A stretch of 14,946 nt of DNA from Rhodosalinus sp046542825 (GTDB lineage Bacteria > Pseudomonadota > Alphaproteobacteria > Rhodobacterales > Rhodobacteraceae): assembly GCF_046542825.1 (NCBI RefSeq), contig NZ_JBKHAQ010000071.1:1-14946 (forward strand). Direction: 5' to 3'. Below the pieces are notes generated by a model that did no database searches, was not told the DNA's origin, and saw only the letters and a list, made by a program, of their open reading frames with translations. Shown here in pieces: positions 1 to 6,851 of the stretch (within the stretch, counting starts at the first letter, position 1; the number at the start of each line of letters is the position of its first letter). The translations under genes and the position numbers were made by a program.

Positions 1-58
1 CGCGCCGCGCGCTCGGCGAAAGCTGGCGGACGACCGGCAGGGGAGCTTCGGTTTCTGA
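1..58 (+). CDS. C-terminal end of an unidentified gene (partial)
   Basis: The frame starting at base 2 stays open from the window edge to a TGA at 56-58 and gives a polar tail ending in ADDRQGSFGF. Its stop overlaps the ATG of the DUF2256 gene (TGATG), the usual geometry of translational coupling, and this is the main reason to believe it is a real gene end. Too little is present to name a family. DUF2256 genes are often found beside cryptochrome/photolyase-type genes, so that is a guess at its identity based on context only. Confidence 0.45.
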   Translation, partial: APRARRKLADDRQGSFGF

Positions 59-207
59 TGGCCCGGATGCGCAAGAAGGCGGACCTGCCGCAAAAGACCT
101 GCGTCACCTGCGGCCGTCCCTTCGCCTGGCGCCGCAAATGGGCGGCGGTCTGGGACGAGGTGCGCCATTGCTCGGAGCGCTGCCGGCGCGAGGCCAGGCG
201 CCGCTGA
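58..207 (+). CDS. DUF2256 small zinc-ribbon-like protein
   Basis: This is a 49-residue basic protein of unknown function. Four cysteines, C15, C18, C38 and C42 (CxxC...CxxxC), are spaced as in a small metal-binding ribbon. The segment CGRPFAWRRKW, followed by a W-D-E-V-R-H-C-S-E-R-C-R run, is the signature I associate with the DUF2256 family, whose members are about this length, so the gene looks complete. The ATG overlaps the stop of the preceding gene, and the two are probably co-transcribed and translationally coupled. Zinc binding is inferred from the cysteines. The protein is too short to be an enzyme on its own and might be a nucleic-acid or partner-binding accessory. The family name is from memory of the motif, the cysteine pattern is seen directly. 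Confidence 0.85.
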   Translation: MARMRKKADLPQKTCVTCGRPFAWRRKWAAVWDEVRHCSERCRREARRR

Positions 208-250
208 GCGGAGCGGCCTGCGGCCGCACGCCATCCGGCGCTTCGCGCGG

Positions 251-298
251 CCGGGGGCTCCGCCCCCGGACCCCCGGGGTATTTTCCGCAAGAGGAAG
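251..298 (+). repeat. Dispersed intergenic repeat: G-rich hairpin plus TATTTT tail (copy 1)
   Basis: A perfect 8-bp stem CCGGGGGC (251-258) / GCCCCCGG (262-269) with a 3-base loop is followed by ACCCCCGGGGTATTTTCC and GCAAGAGGAAG. A clearly related unit lies at 10010-10080 in the same orientation. Its position just after the DUF2256 gene suggests it also works as a transcription end. Similar hairpin-plus-tail units are common after genes in Rhodobacteraceae, to my recollection. Confidence 0.6.
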
Positions 299-364
299 GC
301 CGGGGAACGCGGCCGGATCTTGCGGGGCCGCGCGGAGGCCGGGACGGCGCGGCGTCAGGCGGCG

Positions 365-1165
365 TCAGGGCCAGTCAGGACCAAGGTCGGCGCGGGCGCG
401 CTCGATCCAGTGCTCGCGCAGCCAGGGGCAGGGCTTCGACCGGCGGATCAGCGAGCCGCGGTAGCCGTCGACCGCCTCGGGCATCTTGGGCCGGCCGTGG
501 AAGCAGACGACACGGGCGTTTTCCGGCAGGCGCGGCGTGCGCAGCCAGTTCACCGGCGGCAGCCCGAGGCAGTCGTACTTGAAGCTGACCACGAGATCGC
601 CGGGGATGTAGAGGAAATCGCCGCGCTCCATCGCCTTGTGCGAGGTGTAGCGCTGTTCGGAGCCGCGGGCGATCTCGACCTCGGTGAAGGGATTTGCGGC
701 GAGGTCCCGGTAGAGATAGCCGTGCCGCGCGGGGTCGAAGCGGAAGACCGAGCCGTGGCCGGTGGGCCGGCCCTTGCGCGCCTCGGTCCAGTCGTGGCGC
801 ATCGCGATCTTTCCGGGCGGCAGGGTCCAGATCGGCTCCAGATCGCCGGTGATCACCACGTCGAGGTCGAAGCCCAGCACCGGCCCCGCGGGATCGGGGA
901 TCGCGCCCGGGCGGAAGAGCGAGACCTTGCGCATCGCGCCCTGCCGGTTCGCGCGGGCGAGCGCGCGGTCCATCTCGTCCTGGAAGGGCTCGCGCGGCAG
1001 GGGGATCACCTCGACATCGGGGTGAAGCCCCTCGGCGCGCTCGGTCATGCAGAGGAATCGCACGGGACGCGCAAGGTTGCGGCGCACCCCGGAGTAGAGG
1101 CGGTTGACATATTCGGGGCCGAAGGCGGTGCCCCACTTGATGCAGGCGACGGTGGCAGTCTGCAC
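365..1165 (-). CDS. Glycosyltransferase-like protein with DXD motif
   Basis: This 266-residue soluble protein has no membrane segment and resembles small nucleotide-sugar-dependent glycosyltransferases. The N-terminus (VACIKWGTAFGPEYVNRLYSGV) fits a Rossmann-like donor-binding start. GFDLDVV at about 98-104 gives a DXD metal/nucleotide-sugar site (D100-D102). CFHGRPKMPE at about 221-230 resembles the late HxGxxKP loop of GT8-like enzymes. The start is GTG at 1165-1163, preceded by GGAGAG at a good distance. No in-frame ATG exists upstream of the conserved N-terminus. A weak -10 (TAGGCA, 1198-1193) lies upstream, so it is probably a single-gene unit. The stop lies in a 10-bp tandem duplication (351-360, 361-370) that repeats the TGA. 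The acceptor is unknown; a surface polysaccharide or LPS role is only a guess. Confidence 0.75.
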   Translation of the reverse strand: MQTATVACIKWGTAFGPEYVNRLYSGVRRNLARPVRFLCMTERAEGLHPDVEVIPLPREPFQDEMDRALARANRQGAMRKVSLFRPGAIPDPAGPVLGFDLDVVITGDLEPIWTLPPGKIAMRHDWTEARKGRPTGHGSVFRFDPARHGYLYRDLAANPFTEVEIARGSEQRYTSHKAMERGDFLYIPGDLVVSFKYDCLGLPPVNWLRTPRLPENARVVCFHGRPKMPEAVDGYRGSLIRRSKPCPWLREHWIERARADLGPDWP

Positions 1166-1301
1166 GCGGTCTCTCCGGTCGGGATGCGCGCCTGCCTAGA
1201 CGAGCGACGGCGCCTTGGCCAGTGGTGCGCCTTGGCCTGTGCGGCTTTGCCAGTGCGCCGCCGCCAAGAAGGCCCGCCAGGGCCGATGAGCGCGGCCCGT
1301 C

Positions 1302-2465
1302 TCAGGCTGCGGGCATCCGCCGCTCCACCACCTCGGCCCACCAGGAGCAGCCGGCGGGGATGGTCGCATCGTTGAAATCGTATTCCGGGTGGTGGACCAT
1401 GGCCGTGTCGCCGTTGCCCACGAGGATGTAGGCGCCCGGCCGTGCCTCGAGCATGTAGGCGAAATCCTCGCCGCCCATGACCTGCGGCGCCTCCGCGCAC
1501 TCGCCGGACACGGCACGGGCGACCTCCGCCGCGAAGTCCGCCTGTTCGGCGTGGTTCGACATGACGGGGTAGTTGCGGTGGTAGTGCACCTCGACCGTGC
1601 CGCCGAAGGTCGTGGCCACCCCTTCGCAGATCGCGCGGATGCGCCGTTCGGCCAGCGCGCGCATCCCGGTCGAGAGCGTGCGCACCGTGCCGCGCAGGTG
1701 CACGCCCTGCGGGATCACGTTGAAGGCCTGCGACGAGGTCTGGAAGCTGGTGACCGAGACCACGATCTGGTCCACCGGGTCGGCGTTGCGGCTGGCGATG
1801 GTCTGCAGCGCGGTGACCGCGTGGGCCGCCATCACTGTGGTGTCCACGGTGTCGTGCGGCTTGGCGGCATGGCCGCCCACGCCCTGGAATTCGATGTCGA
1901 ACTCGTCCGTCGCGGCGAAGAACGGGCCGGAGCGGATCGAGAAGCTGCCCACCGGCTTTCCAGGCCAGTTGTGCATGCCGTAGACCTCCTGGATGCCCCA
2001 GCGGTCCATCAGCCCGTCGTCGCACATCTCCTTGCCGCCGCCGCCGCCCTCTTCGGCGGGCTGGAAGATCACCACGCAGGTGCCGTCGAAATTGCGCGTC
2101 TCGGCCAGGTATTTCGCGGCGCCCAGCAGCATGGCGGTGTGCCCGTCGTGGCCGCAGGCATGCATGGCGCCGGCCGTCTTCGAGGCATGCGGCGCGCCCG
2201 TCTGCTCGTGGATCGGCAGCGCGTCCATGTCCGCGCGCAGGCCGATGACGCGGCCCTTGGTATCCGCCTTGCCCCGGATCACGCCCACCACGCCGGTGCG
2301 CCCGATCCCCTCGACCACCTCGTCGCAGCCGAAGGCGCGCAGCTTGTCGGCCACGATTTCGGCGGTGCGATAGGTCTCGAACAGGATCTCGGGGTGCTGG
2401 TGGAAGTCGCGGCGCCAGGCCGTGATCTCGTCGTGCAGTTCGGCGAATCGGTTCTTGACGGGCAT
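1302..2465 (-). CDS. M20 family amidohydrolase / N-acyl-amino-acid deacylase
   Basis: This 387-residue zinc-dependent cytoplasmic peptidase-like hydrolase cleaves an amide bond in N-acyl amino acids or related amidates (hippurate hydrolase/aminoacylase type). Visible family features are GLRADMDALPI (75-85), the metal site CGHDGHTAM (104-112), the catalytic PAEEGGGGG (136-144), the dimerisation-lid start GVGGHAAKPH (195-204), and MGGEDFAYML (330-339) near the C-terminal metal histidine region HHPEYDFND. Length and domain order are normal for the family. ATG at 2465 is chosen because AGGAGG sits ideally upstream and MPVKNRFAELHDEI matches the family start; the frame is open further upstream to 2810 but without support. 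It is divergent from the YeeE gene. The exact substrate cannot be read from sequence. Confidence 0.93.
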   Translation of the reverse strand: MPVKNRFAELHDEITAWRRDFHQHPEILFETYRTAEIVADKLRAFGCDEVVEGIGRTGVVGVIRGKADTKGRVIGLRADMDALPIHEQTGAPHASKTAGAMHACGHDGHTAMLLGAAKYLAETRNFDGTCVVIFQPAEEGGGGGKEMCDDGLMDRWGIQEVYGMHNWPGKPVGSFSIRSGPFFAATDEFDIEFQGVGGHAAKPHDTVDTTVMAAHAVTALQTIASRNADPVDQIVVSVTSFQTSSQAFNVIPQGVHLRGTVRTLSTGMRALAERRIRAICEGVATTFGGTVEVHYHRNYPVMSNHAEQADFAAEVARAVSGECAEAPQVMGGEDFAYMLEARPGAYILVGNGDTAMVHHPEYDFNDATIPAGCSWWAEVVERRMPAA

Positions 2466-2510
2466 TTCTGTCCTCCTGCGCGCGCCCGCGGCACGGGCGC
2501 CTTCCCGGCA

Positions 2511-2539
2511 TGGATAACGCGCGCCGCACGGGATGTCAC
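2511..2539 (-). promoter_or_regulatory. Candidate promoter of the M20 amidohydrolase
   Basis: On the minus strand GTGACA (2539-2534) and TATCCA (2516-2511) are separated by exactly 17 bases. The -35 matches TTGACA at five of six positions. A start about 7 bases later gives a leader of roughly 40 bases carrying the AGGAGG ribosome site. Confidence 0.45.
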
Positions 2540-2671
2540 ATGCTGCCGCCGTCCCGGGGGCTGCCGGTCCGAAAAAGGATGCGCCGCCGCGGCGGTCCCG
2601 GGGCGGGGCGGCGGGCATTTCGCCCCGGCGCCCCGGCCGCGGAGAAGAGTCTGCGTGGCCTGCGCATGTTG

Positions 2672-2694
2672 GGAAAACGTTCCGGTCACACCGG
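2672..2694. promoter_or_regulatory. Paired dyads, possible operator
   Basis: GGAA-AACG-TTCC (2672-2683) is directly followed, sharing the CC, by the perfect inverted repeat CCGGT-CAC-ACCGG (2682-2694). They lie about 80 bases before the YeeE start. Both dyads are short, so chance is a real alternative. Confidence 0.25.
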
Positions 2695-2773
2695 CGCACG
2701 GCGGCGGCGGTGCGCTTGATCGCGCATGCCCTGCGATGCAACTGGACTGAAATTCCGGTGCGGGGGATGCGAC

Positions 2774-3838
2774 ATGTATCAGGATCTTGGCATCGCGGCG
2801 CTGAGCGCACCGCAGGCCGCCGTCGTCTTCGGCGTGGCGCTGGGCCTGGCCTTCGGGGTGCTGGCAGAGCGCAGCGGCTTCTGCCTGCGCCGCTCGGTCG
2901 TGGCGGGGCCGGAGCGGCGGGCGGCTGCGGGCGTCTGGCTCGCGGCCTTCGCCGCGGCGCTGATCGGCACGCAAGCGGCGGTGGCGCAGGACTGGATTTC
3001 CTTCGCCGATCACCGGTTCATGGCAGCCGACCTGCCGGTGATCGCGGTGGTGCTGGGCGGCGGCCTCTTCGGCGCCGGCATGGTCCTGACGCGCGGCTGC
3101 ATCTCGCGGCTCACGGTGTTGTCGGGCACGGGCAACCTGCGGGCCGCGCTCGTGATGCTGGTCTTCGCGCTGGTTGCCCTTGGCACGATGCGTGGCGTCC
3201 TGGTGCCGGCGCGGCTGTGGCTGGGAGAGGCGACCGTCCCGCTGGGGCAGGCCGTCTCGCTCGCGGCGCTGCCGGGCGGCGGGCTGCTCTGGGCCGCTGT
3301 CGCGGGACTGGGGGCGCTGCTGGTCGCCGCGCGTTCCGGTGCGGGGCCGCGCGCGCTGACGCTGGGTTTTGCGCTCGGCCTGCTGGTGCCGCTGGGCTGG
3401 GTCGGCACCGGGGTGCTTCTGTTCGATGATTTCGATCCCGTGGTCTTCCAGTCGCTGGCCTTCACCTCCGCCTCGGCGGAGACGCTGTTCTGGCTCGCGG
3501 CAGCCAGTTCGATCCCGCTGGGCTTCGGGACGGGGCTGGTGGCGGGCACGGTTCTGGGCAGCCTGCTGTCGGCACTGCCGGCGCGGCGCTTTCGCGTGCA
3601 GAGCTTCGAGAGCCCGGCGCAGACCGGTCGTTACCTGGCTGGTGCGGCGCTTATGGGCTTCGGCGGCACGCTGGCCGGCGGTTGCACGGTGGGCGCGGGG
3701 CTGTCGGGCACGGCGACGCTTTCGGTCGCGGCCTTCCTGGCGCTGGGCGCGATGGTCGCCGGGGGCTGGGCCACGGACCGGGTGCTGAACGGGGCACGCG
3801 CCGGGCAGGGGGCGCACCGCGCGCAACCGGCAGAATAG
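2774..3838 (+). CDS. YeeE/YedE family (thiosulfate/sulfur) transporter
   Basis: This 354-residue polytopic inner-membrane protein of the DUF395/YeeE class imports thiosulfate or a related sulfur compound in characterised members (TsuA type). The family cysteines are present: C37 in ERSGFCLRRS, C109 in VLTRGCISR, and C304 in LAGGCTVGAG. The last two fall in the two halves of the internally repeated fold, each after a Gly-rich GAG/GFGG stretch. Hydrophobic segments run nearly continuously, with a soluble break around residues 273-285. The start is taken as ATG 2774, preceded by GGGGGA; an in-frame ATG at 2726 lacks support and would add polar sequence. No TusA-like or rhodanese partner is adjacent. 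Sulfur import is family knowledge; the actual substrate here is inferred. Confidence 0.88.
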   Translation: MYQDLGIAALSAPQAAVVFGVALGLAFGVLAERSGFCLRRSVVAGPERRAAAGVWLAAFAAALIGTQAAVAQDWISFADHRFMAADLPVIAVVLGGGLFGAGMVLTRGCISRLTVLSGTGNLRAALVMLVFALVALGTMRGVLVPARLWLGEATVPLGQAVSLAALPGGGLLWAAVAGLGALLVAARSGAGPRALTLGFALGLLVPLGWVGTGVLLFDDFDPVVFQSLAFTSASAETLFWLAAASSIPLGFGTGLVAGTVLGSLLSALPARRFRVQSFESPAQTGRYLAGAALMGFGGTLAGGCTVGAGLSGTATLSVAAFLALGAMVAGGWATDRVLNGARAGQGAHRAQPAE

Positions 3839-3840
3839 GC

Positions 3841-3868
3841 CTGTCGGCGCGGCAAACGGCGCCGTCAG
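3841..3868. terminator. Possible shared terminator of convergent genes
   Basis: CTG-T-CGGCGC (3841-3850) pairs with GCGCCG-T-CAG (3859-3868) through one T-T mismatch, with an 8-base loop. It fills the 26-bp gap between the YeeE and DUF3422 stops and overlaps the latter. There is no T-run on either side, so this is weak. Confidence 0.3.
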
Positions 3869-5145
3869 TCGATCCGGACCCGGATGCGCCGGATCGCAAG
3901 GAACACGATCGCCACGACCGGCAGGGTTATGCCGGCGGTGACGATGCCCTTGCTCACGCCCAGCGGTTCGGCCATGGGGTAAAGCAGATAACCCAGCAGC
4001 GAGACGGCGTAGTAGCTTATCGCCACGACCGAGAAGCCCTCGACCGTCTTCTGCAGCCTCAGTTGCAGGTCCGCGCGGCGGTCCATGCTTTCCAGCAGCG
4101 CCTGGTTCTGGGCGCTGCGCGCCACGTCCACCCGCGTGCGCAGCAAATCGCCCGCCCGCATCGCCCGATCCGCCATCGTCTGCAGCCGGGCCTGCGTGGA
4201 TTTCACCGTGCGCATCGCGGGGTCGAACCGGCGCATCATGAACTCGTCGAAGGTCTGCCGCCCTTCGAAGTGTTCCTCGCGCATCACCTCGATCCGCTGG
4301 TGCACGATCGCCTCGTAGGCCGCCGTCGCGCCGAAGCGGAACGACGACTGCGCCGAAAGCGATTCGAGCTCTGCGGAAACCGCGAGCAGCGCCTGCAGCG
4401 TCTCTTCGGCGGGCGCCGCGCGGTCGGTCATCCCGGACATCAGGCGCGAGAGTTCCTTGTCGATCTCGCCCATCCGCGGCGCAAGCGCCTTGACCCGCTG
4501 GAACCCCAGCATCGCCATGGTCTTGTAGGTTTCGACCTCGGCCAGCCGCTGCACGATGCGGCCGATGCGCCGCCGGCCCGTCGCTTCGCCGGCGAAGATG
4601 GCGAAACGCATGTGCCCCGCCGGGTCGATGCGAAAATCGCCCGCCACCACGGCGCAGTCGTCCTGGACCCGGCTGACGGCCACGCTTTCCGAGACGAACC
4701 ACTCGCAGATCCGCTCCGCGACGGTCTCGTGCGCGGGCCGCTGTTCGATCCGGATCAGGGCCGAGGTGATCCGCTGCCCCGGCGCCGCATCGAGCCAGTC
4801 TTCGGGGAACACGCCGAAATCGTCGGGGTCGAAGGGCTTGGCCCCCGGCCCGTCGAGAAAGACGGTGTAGGTGACGAACTCGGTATGACTTTCCCATTTC
4901 AGCCGATGCTTGCCGATCTGCCCGGACCAGTGCGTCGCACCTGGCTTTGGGTGGTCGGTGCCATGCCGGTCGAGCAGCGTGATCAGATGGGCGAGATCGT
5001 CCTGCCAGTCATGGCTCTCGGCCTCTTCCGGACGCTTGATGGCGAGATAGACCGCCCGTCCCGGCGCGGAGACCGCGGGGAAGGGGCGCGCGTGCAGCTC
5101 GTTGGCCAGCTGATAGCGAAGGGGGTGGTCGGCAATGGGCGGCAT
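3865..5145 (-). CDS. DUF3422 family membrane-anchored protein
   Basis: This 426-residue protein belongs to a widespread proteobacterial family of unknown function. The N-terminus carries the family hallmark HPLRYQLANELHARPFP (7-23). The middle (about 200-365) is helix-rich and charged, with coiled-coil character. Two C-terminal transmembrane helices (about 368-390 and 400-418) end in a basic tail, so the bulk is probably cytoplasmic and anchored at its C-terminus. ATG 5145 is preferred: GGAG lies upstream and the HPLR motif follows at once. An in-frame ATG at 5211 would add 22 unconserved residues. It is on the same strand as pntAB but separated from it by a strong terminator and 190 bp, so it is probably its own unit. 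I cannot assign a biochemical function. Confidence 0.88.
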   Translation of the reverse strand: MPPIADHPLRYQLANELHARPFPAVSAPGRAVYLAIKRPEEAESHDWQDDLAHLITLLDRHGTDHPKPGATHWSGQIGKHRLKWESHTEFVTYTVFLDGPGAKPFDPDDFGVFPEDWLDAAPGQRITSALIRIEQRPAHETVAERICEWFVSESVAVSRVQDDCAVVAGDFRIDPAGHMRFAIFAGEATGRRRIGRIVQRLAEVETYKTMAMLGFQRVKALAPRMGEIDKELSRLMSGMTDRAAPAEETLQALLAVSAELESLSAQSSFRFGATAAYEAIVHQRIEVMREEHFEGRQTFDEFMMRRFDPAMRTVKSTQARLQTMADRAMRAGDLLRTRVDVARSAQNQALLESMDRRADLQLRLQKTVEGFSVVAISYYAVSLLGYLLYPMAEPLGVSKGIVTAGITLPVVAIVFLAIRRIRVRID

Positions 5146-5213
5146 GGCGGTCTCCGAATGGCGGGGAGGTAATGCTGCGCTGCAGAAAAGTAAAGGGGAA
5201 TACCCTGCCAACT

Positions 5214-5271
5214 CATGGGGTTAGGCGTGTGCGACGGTATGCTGCGCCGGCTGTCCAGCGCCAACCCCATG
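5214..5271. repeat. Imperfect 13-bp inverted repeat (31-base loop)
   Basis: CATGGGGTT-a-GGCG (5214-5227) pairs with CGCC-AACCCCATG (5259-5271) with one bulged A. It lies between DUF3422 and pntB, upstream of the DUF3422 start. The right arm overlaps the candidate -35 and the left arm sits at the expected transcription start, which would suit an operator or a looping structure. Confidence 0.5.
5236..5264 (-). promoter_or_regulatory. Candidate promoter of the DUF3422 gene
   Basis: Minus-strand TTGGCG (5264-5259), 17 bases, then CATACC (5241-5236). The match is moderate. The leader would be roughly 85 bases long, longer than for most genes here. It is enclosed by the 5214-5271 inverted repeat. 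Confidence 0.3.
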
Positions 5272-5282
5272 GTGCGGAACGA

Positions 5283-5310
5283 CAAAGGGCGCCGCGCGTG
5301 GCGGCGCCCC
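5283..5310 (-). terminator. Rho-independent terminator of pntAB
   Basis: A perfect 9-bp GC stem, GGGCGCCGC (5287-5295) / GCGGCGCCC (5301-5309), has a 5-base loop. Read on the minus strand it is followed by TTTGTC. It starts about 26 bases after the pntB stop, so it should end the pntAB transcript. Confidence 0.75.
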
Positions 5311-5335
5311 TGTGCATTCACGGCCGCCGGCCTGC

Positions 5336-6832
5336 CTAATCGATGAGCGACAAGAGCCTGGTCAGGCTCTCCTTGGCGTCGCCATAGAACATCCGCGTGT
5401 TCTCCTTGAAGAAGAGCGGGTTCTCGATGCCGGAATAGCCCGTGCCCTGGCCGCGCTTGGAGACGAAGACCTGCTTTGCCTTCCAGACCTCCAGCACCGG
5501 CATCCCGGCGATGGGGCTGTTGGGATCGTCCTGTGCCGCCGGGTTCACGATGTCGTTCGAGCCGATCACGATCACCACGTCGGTGTCGGGGAAATCGTCG
5601 TTGATCTCCTCCATCTCCAGCACGATGTCGTAGGGCACCTTGGCCTCTGCCAGCAGCACGTTCATGTGACCGGGCAGCCGGCCCGCCACCGGGTGGATGG
5701 CAAAGCGCACCTCCTTGCCCTTGGCGCGCAGCTTGCGGGTCAGTTCGCTCACCGCCTGCTGGGCCTGCGCCACGGCCATGCCGTAGCCCGGCACGATGAC
5801 GACGCTGTCGGCGTCCTCGAGCGCCGCGGCAACGCCCTCGGCGTCGATGGCGACCTGTTCGCCCTCGATATCCGCCGCGGGCCCCTGGCTGCCGCCGAAG
5901 CCGCCGAGGATCACGTTGATGAACTTGCGGTTCATCGCCTTGCACATGATGTAGCTGAGGATCGCACCCGAGGAGCCCACCAGCGCGCCGGTGACGATCA
6001 GCAGGTCGTTCGAGAGCGTGAAGCCGATGGCCGCCGCCGCCCAGCCCGAGTAGCTGTTCAGCATCGAGACGACCACGGGCATGTCCGCCCCGCCGATCCC
6101 CATGATCAGGTGGTAGCCGATGAAGAAGGCCAGCGCGGCGATCGCCAGCAGCGAGATCACCGAGACGGTGCCGCTGCTCGTCGTCAGGTAGACGATGGCA
6201 AGCAGCAGCGAGCCCGCTGCCGCCGCCGCGTTCAGCATGTGACCGCCCGGCAGTTGCCTGGGCTTGCCGTCCACCTTGCCGGCCAGCTTGCCGAAGGCGA
6301 TGATCGAGCCGGTGAAGGTCACGGCACCGATGAAGACGCCGAGCACCACCTCGATCTGAAGGAACACGACCTCGGGGCCGGTCTTGGTGGCGACCTTGGC
6401 CGCGAAGGCGGAAAAGCCCTCGACCAGCTCTGCCGGCGGCGTCACGCCTTCGGGGTTGGGAAAGCGCACGCCCGCGTCCTCGAAGGCGGCGGCGACGCGC
6501 AGGCGCGCGGTCTCGGCGTTGATGCCCACGAAGACCGCGGCCAGACCCACGAAGGAGTGCAGCGCGGCCACGAGCTGGGGCATTTCCGTCATGTCGACCT
6601 TGGAGGCCACATAGACGCCGATCACCGCGCCCACGATCATCATCGGGATCATCAGCCAGAAGGTGCCGATCCCGGGCCCGAGCGCGGTGAAGACCACCGC
6701 GAGCGCCATGCCGACGATTCCGTACCAGACCGCGCGCTTGGCGTTCTCCTGGTTCGAAAGCCCCCCCAGCGAGAGGATGAAGAGGACGCTCGCGGCGATG
6801 GCCGCGGCGGTGACGAACTGTTCTCCGACCAT
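5336..6832 (-). CDS. pntB: NAD(P) transhydrogenase subunit beta
   Basis: PntB carries most of the membrane channel (dII) and the NADP(H)-binding domain (dIII) of the proton-translocating transhydrogenase in the inner membrane. Hydrophobic helices fill about residues 5-300. ALHSFVG holds H92, matching the proton-pathway histidine known as beta-His91 in E. coli. Domain III shows the GYGMAVAQAQ dinucleotide turn (349-358), the HPVAGRLPGHMNVLLAEA stretch, and IGSNDIVNPAA (423-433). At 498 residues it is longer than the E. coli protein (462). The extra length is a hydrophilic-to-amphipathic insert at about 107-148, right after the H92 helix. The ATG at 6832 follows CAGGACA and lies 19 bases after the pntA stop, so the two form one operon. 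A strong terminator follows. Confidence 0.97.
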   Translation of the reverse strand: MVGEQFVTAAAIAASVLFILSLGGLSNQENAKRAVWYGIVGMALAVVFTALGPGIGTFWLMIPMMIVGAVIGVYVASKVDMTEMPQLVAALHSFVGLAAVFVGINAETARLRVAAAFEDAGVRFPNPEGVTPPAELVEGFSAFAAKVATKTGPEVVFLQIEVVLGVFIGAVTFTGSIIAFGKLAGKVDGKPRQLPGGHMLNAAAAAGSLLLAIVYLTTSSGTVSVISLLAIAALAFFIGYHLIMGIGGADMPVVVSMLNSYSGWAAAAIGFTLSNDLLIVTGALVGSSGAILSYIMCKAMNRKFINVILGGFGGSQGPAADIEGEQVAIDAEGVAAALEDADSVVIVPGYGMAVAQAQQAVSELTRKLRAKGKEVRFAIHPVAGRLPGHMNVLLAEAKVPYDIVLEMEEINDDFPDTDVVIVIGSNDIVNPAAQDDPNSPIAGMPVLEVWKAKQVFVSKRGQGTGYSGIENPLFFKENTRMFYGDAKESLTRLLSLID

Positions 6833-6851
6833 TGTCCTGCCTGTCCCCCGC

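Larger units (their letters stand above)
2466..2773. other. 308-bp divergent intergenic region
   Basis: This spacer separates the M20 amidohydrolase (-) and the YeeE transporter (+). It holds the amidohydrolase promoter (2511-2539) and two adjoining small dyads (2672-2694), described separately. No protein-like small frame with a ribosome site was seen. A convincing promoter for the YeeE side was not found; TTGATC at 2716-2721 could be a -35, but the -10 is poor. Confidence 0.6.

Noticed and set aside
320..1375. Long + strand frame opposite the glycosyltransferase
   Set aside because: The minus-strand frame carries clear motifs and a ribosome site; the + frame is repetitive Arg/His/Glu/Ala without any family signature.
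2466..2810. N-terminal extension of the M20 gene
   Set aside because: An ideal AGGAGG ribosome site and the family's N-terminus place the start at 2465.
2279..4897. Very long minus-strand open frame (over 850 codons)
   Set aside because: It crosses the M20 gene, the YeeE gene and DUF3422 in the wrong frames and gives Arg/Ala/Gly/Pro-rich filler; a by-product of high GC.
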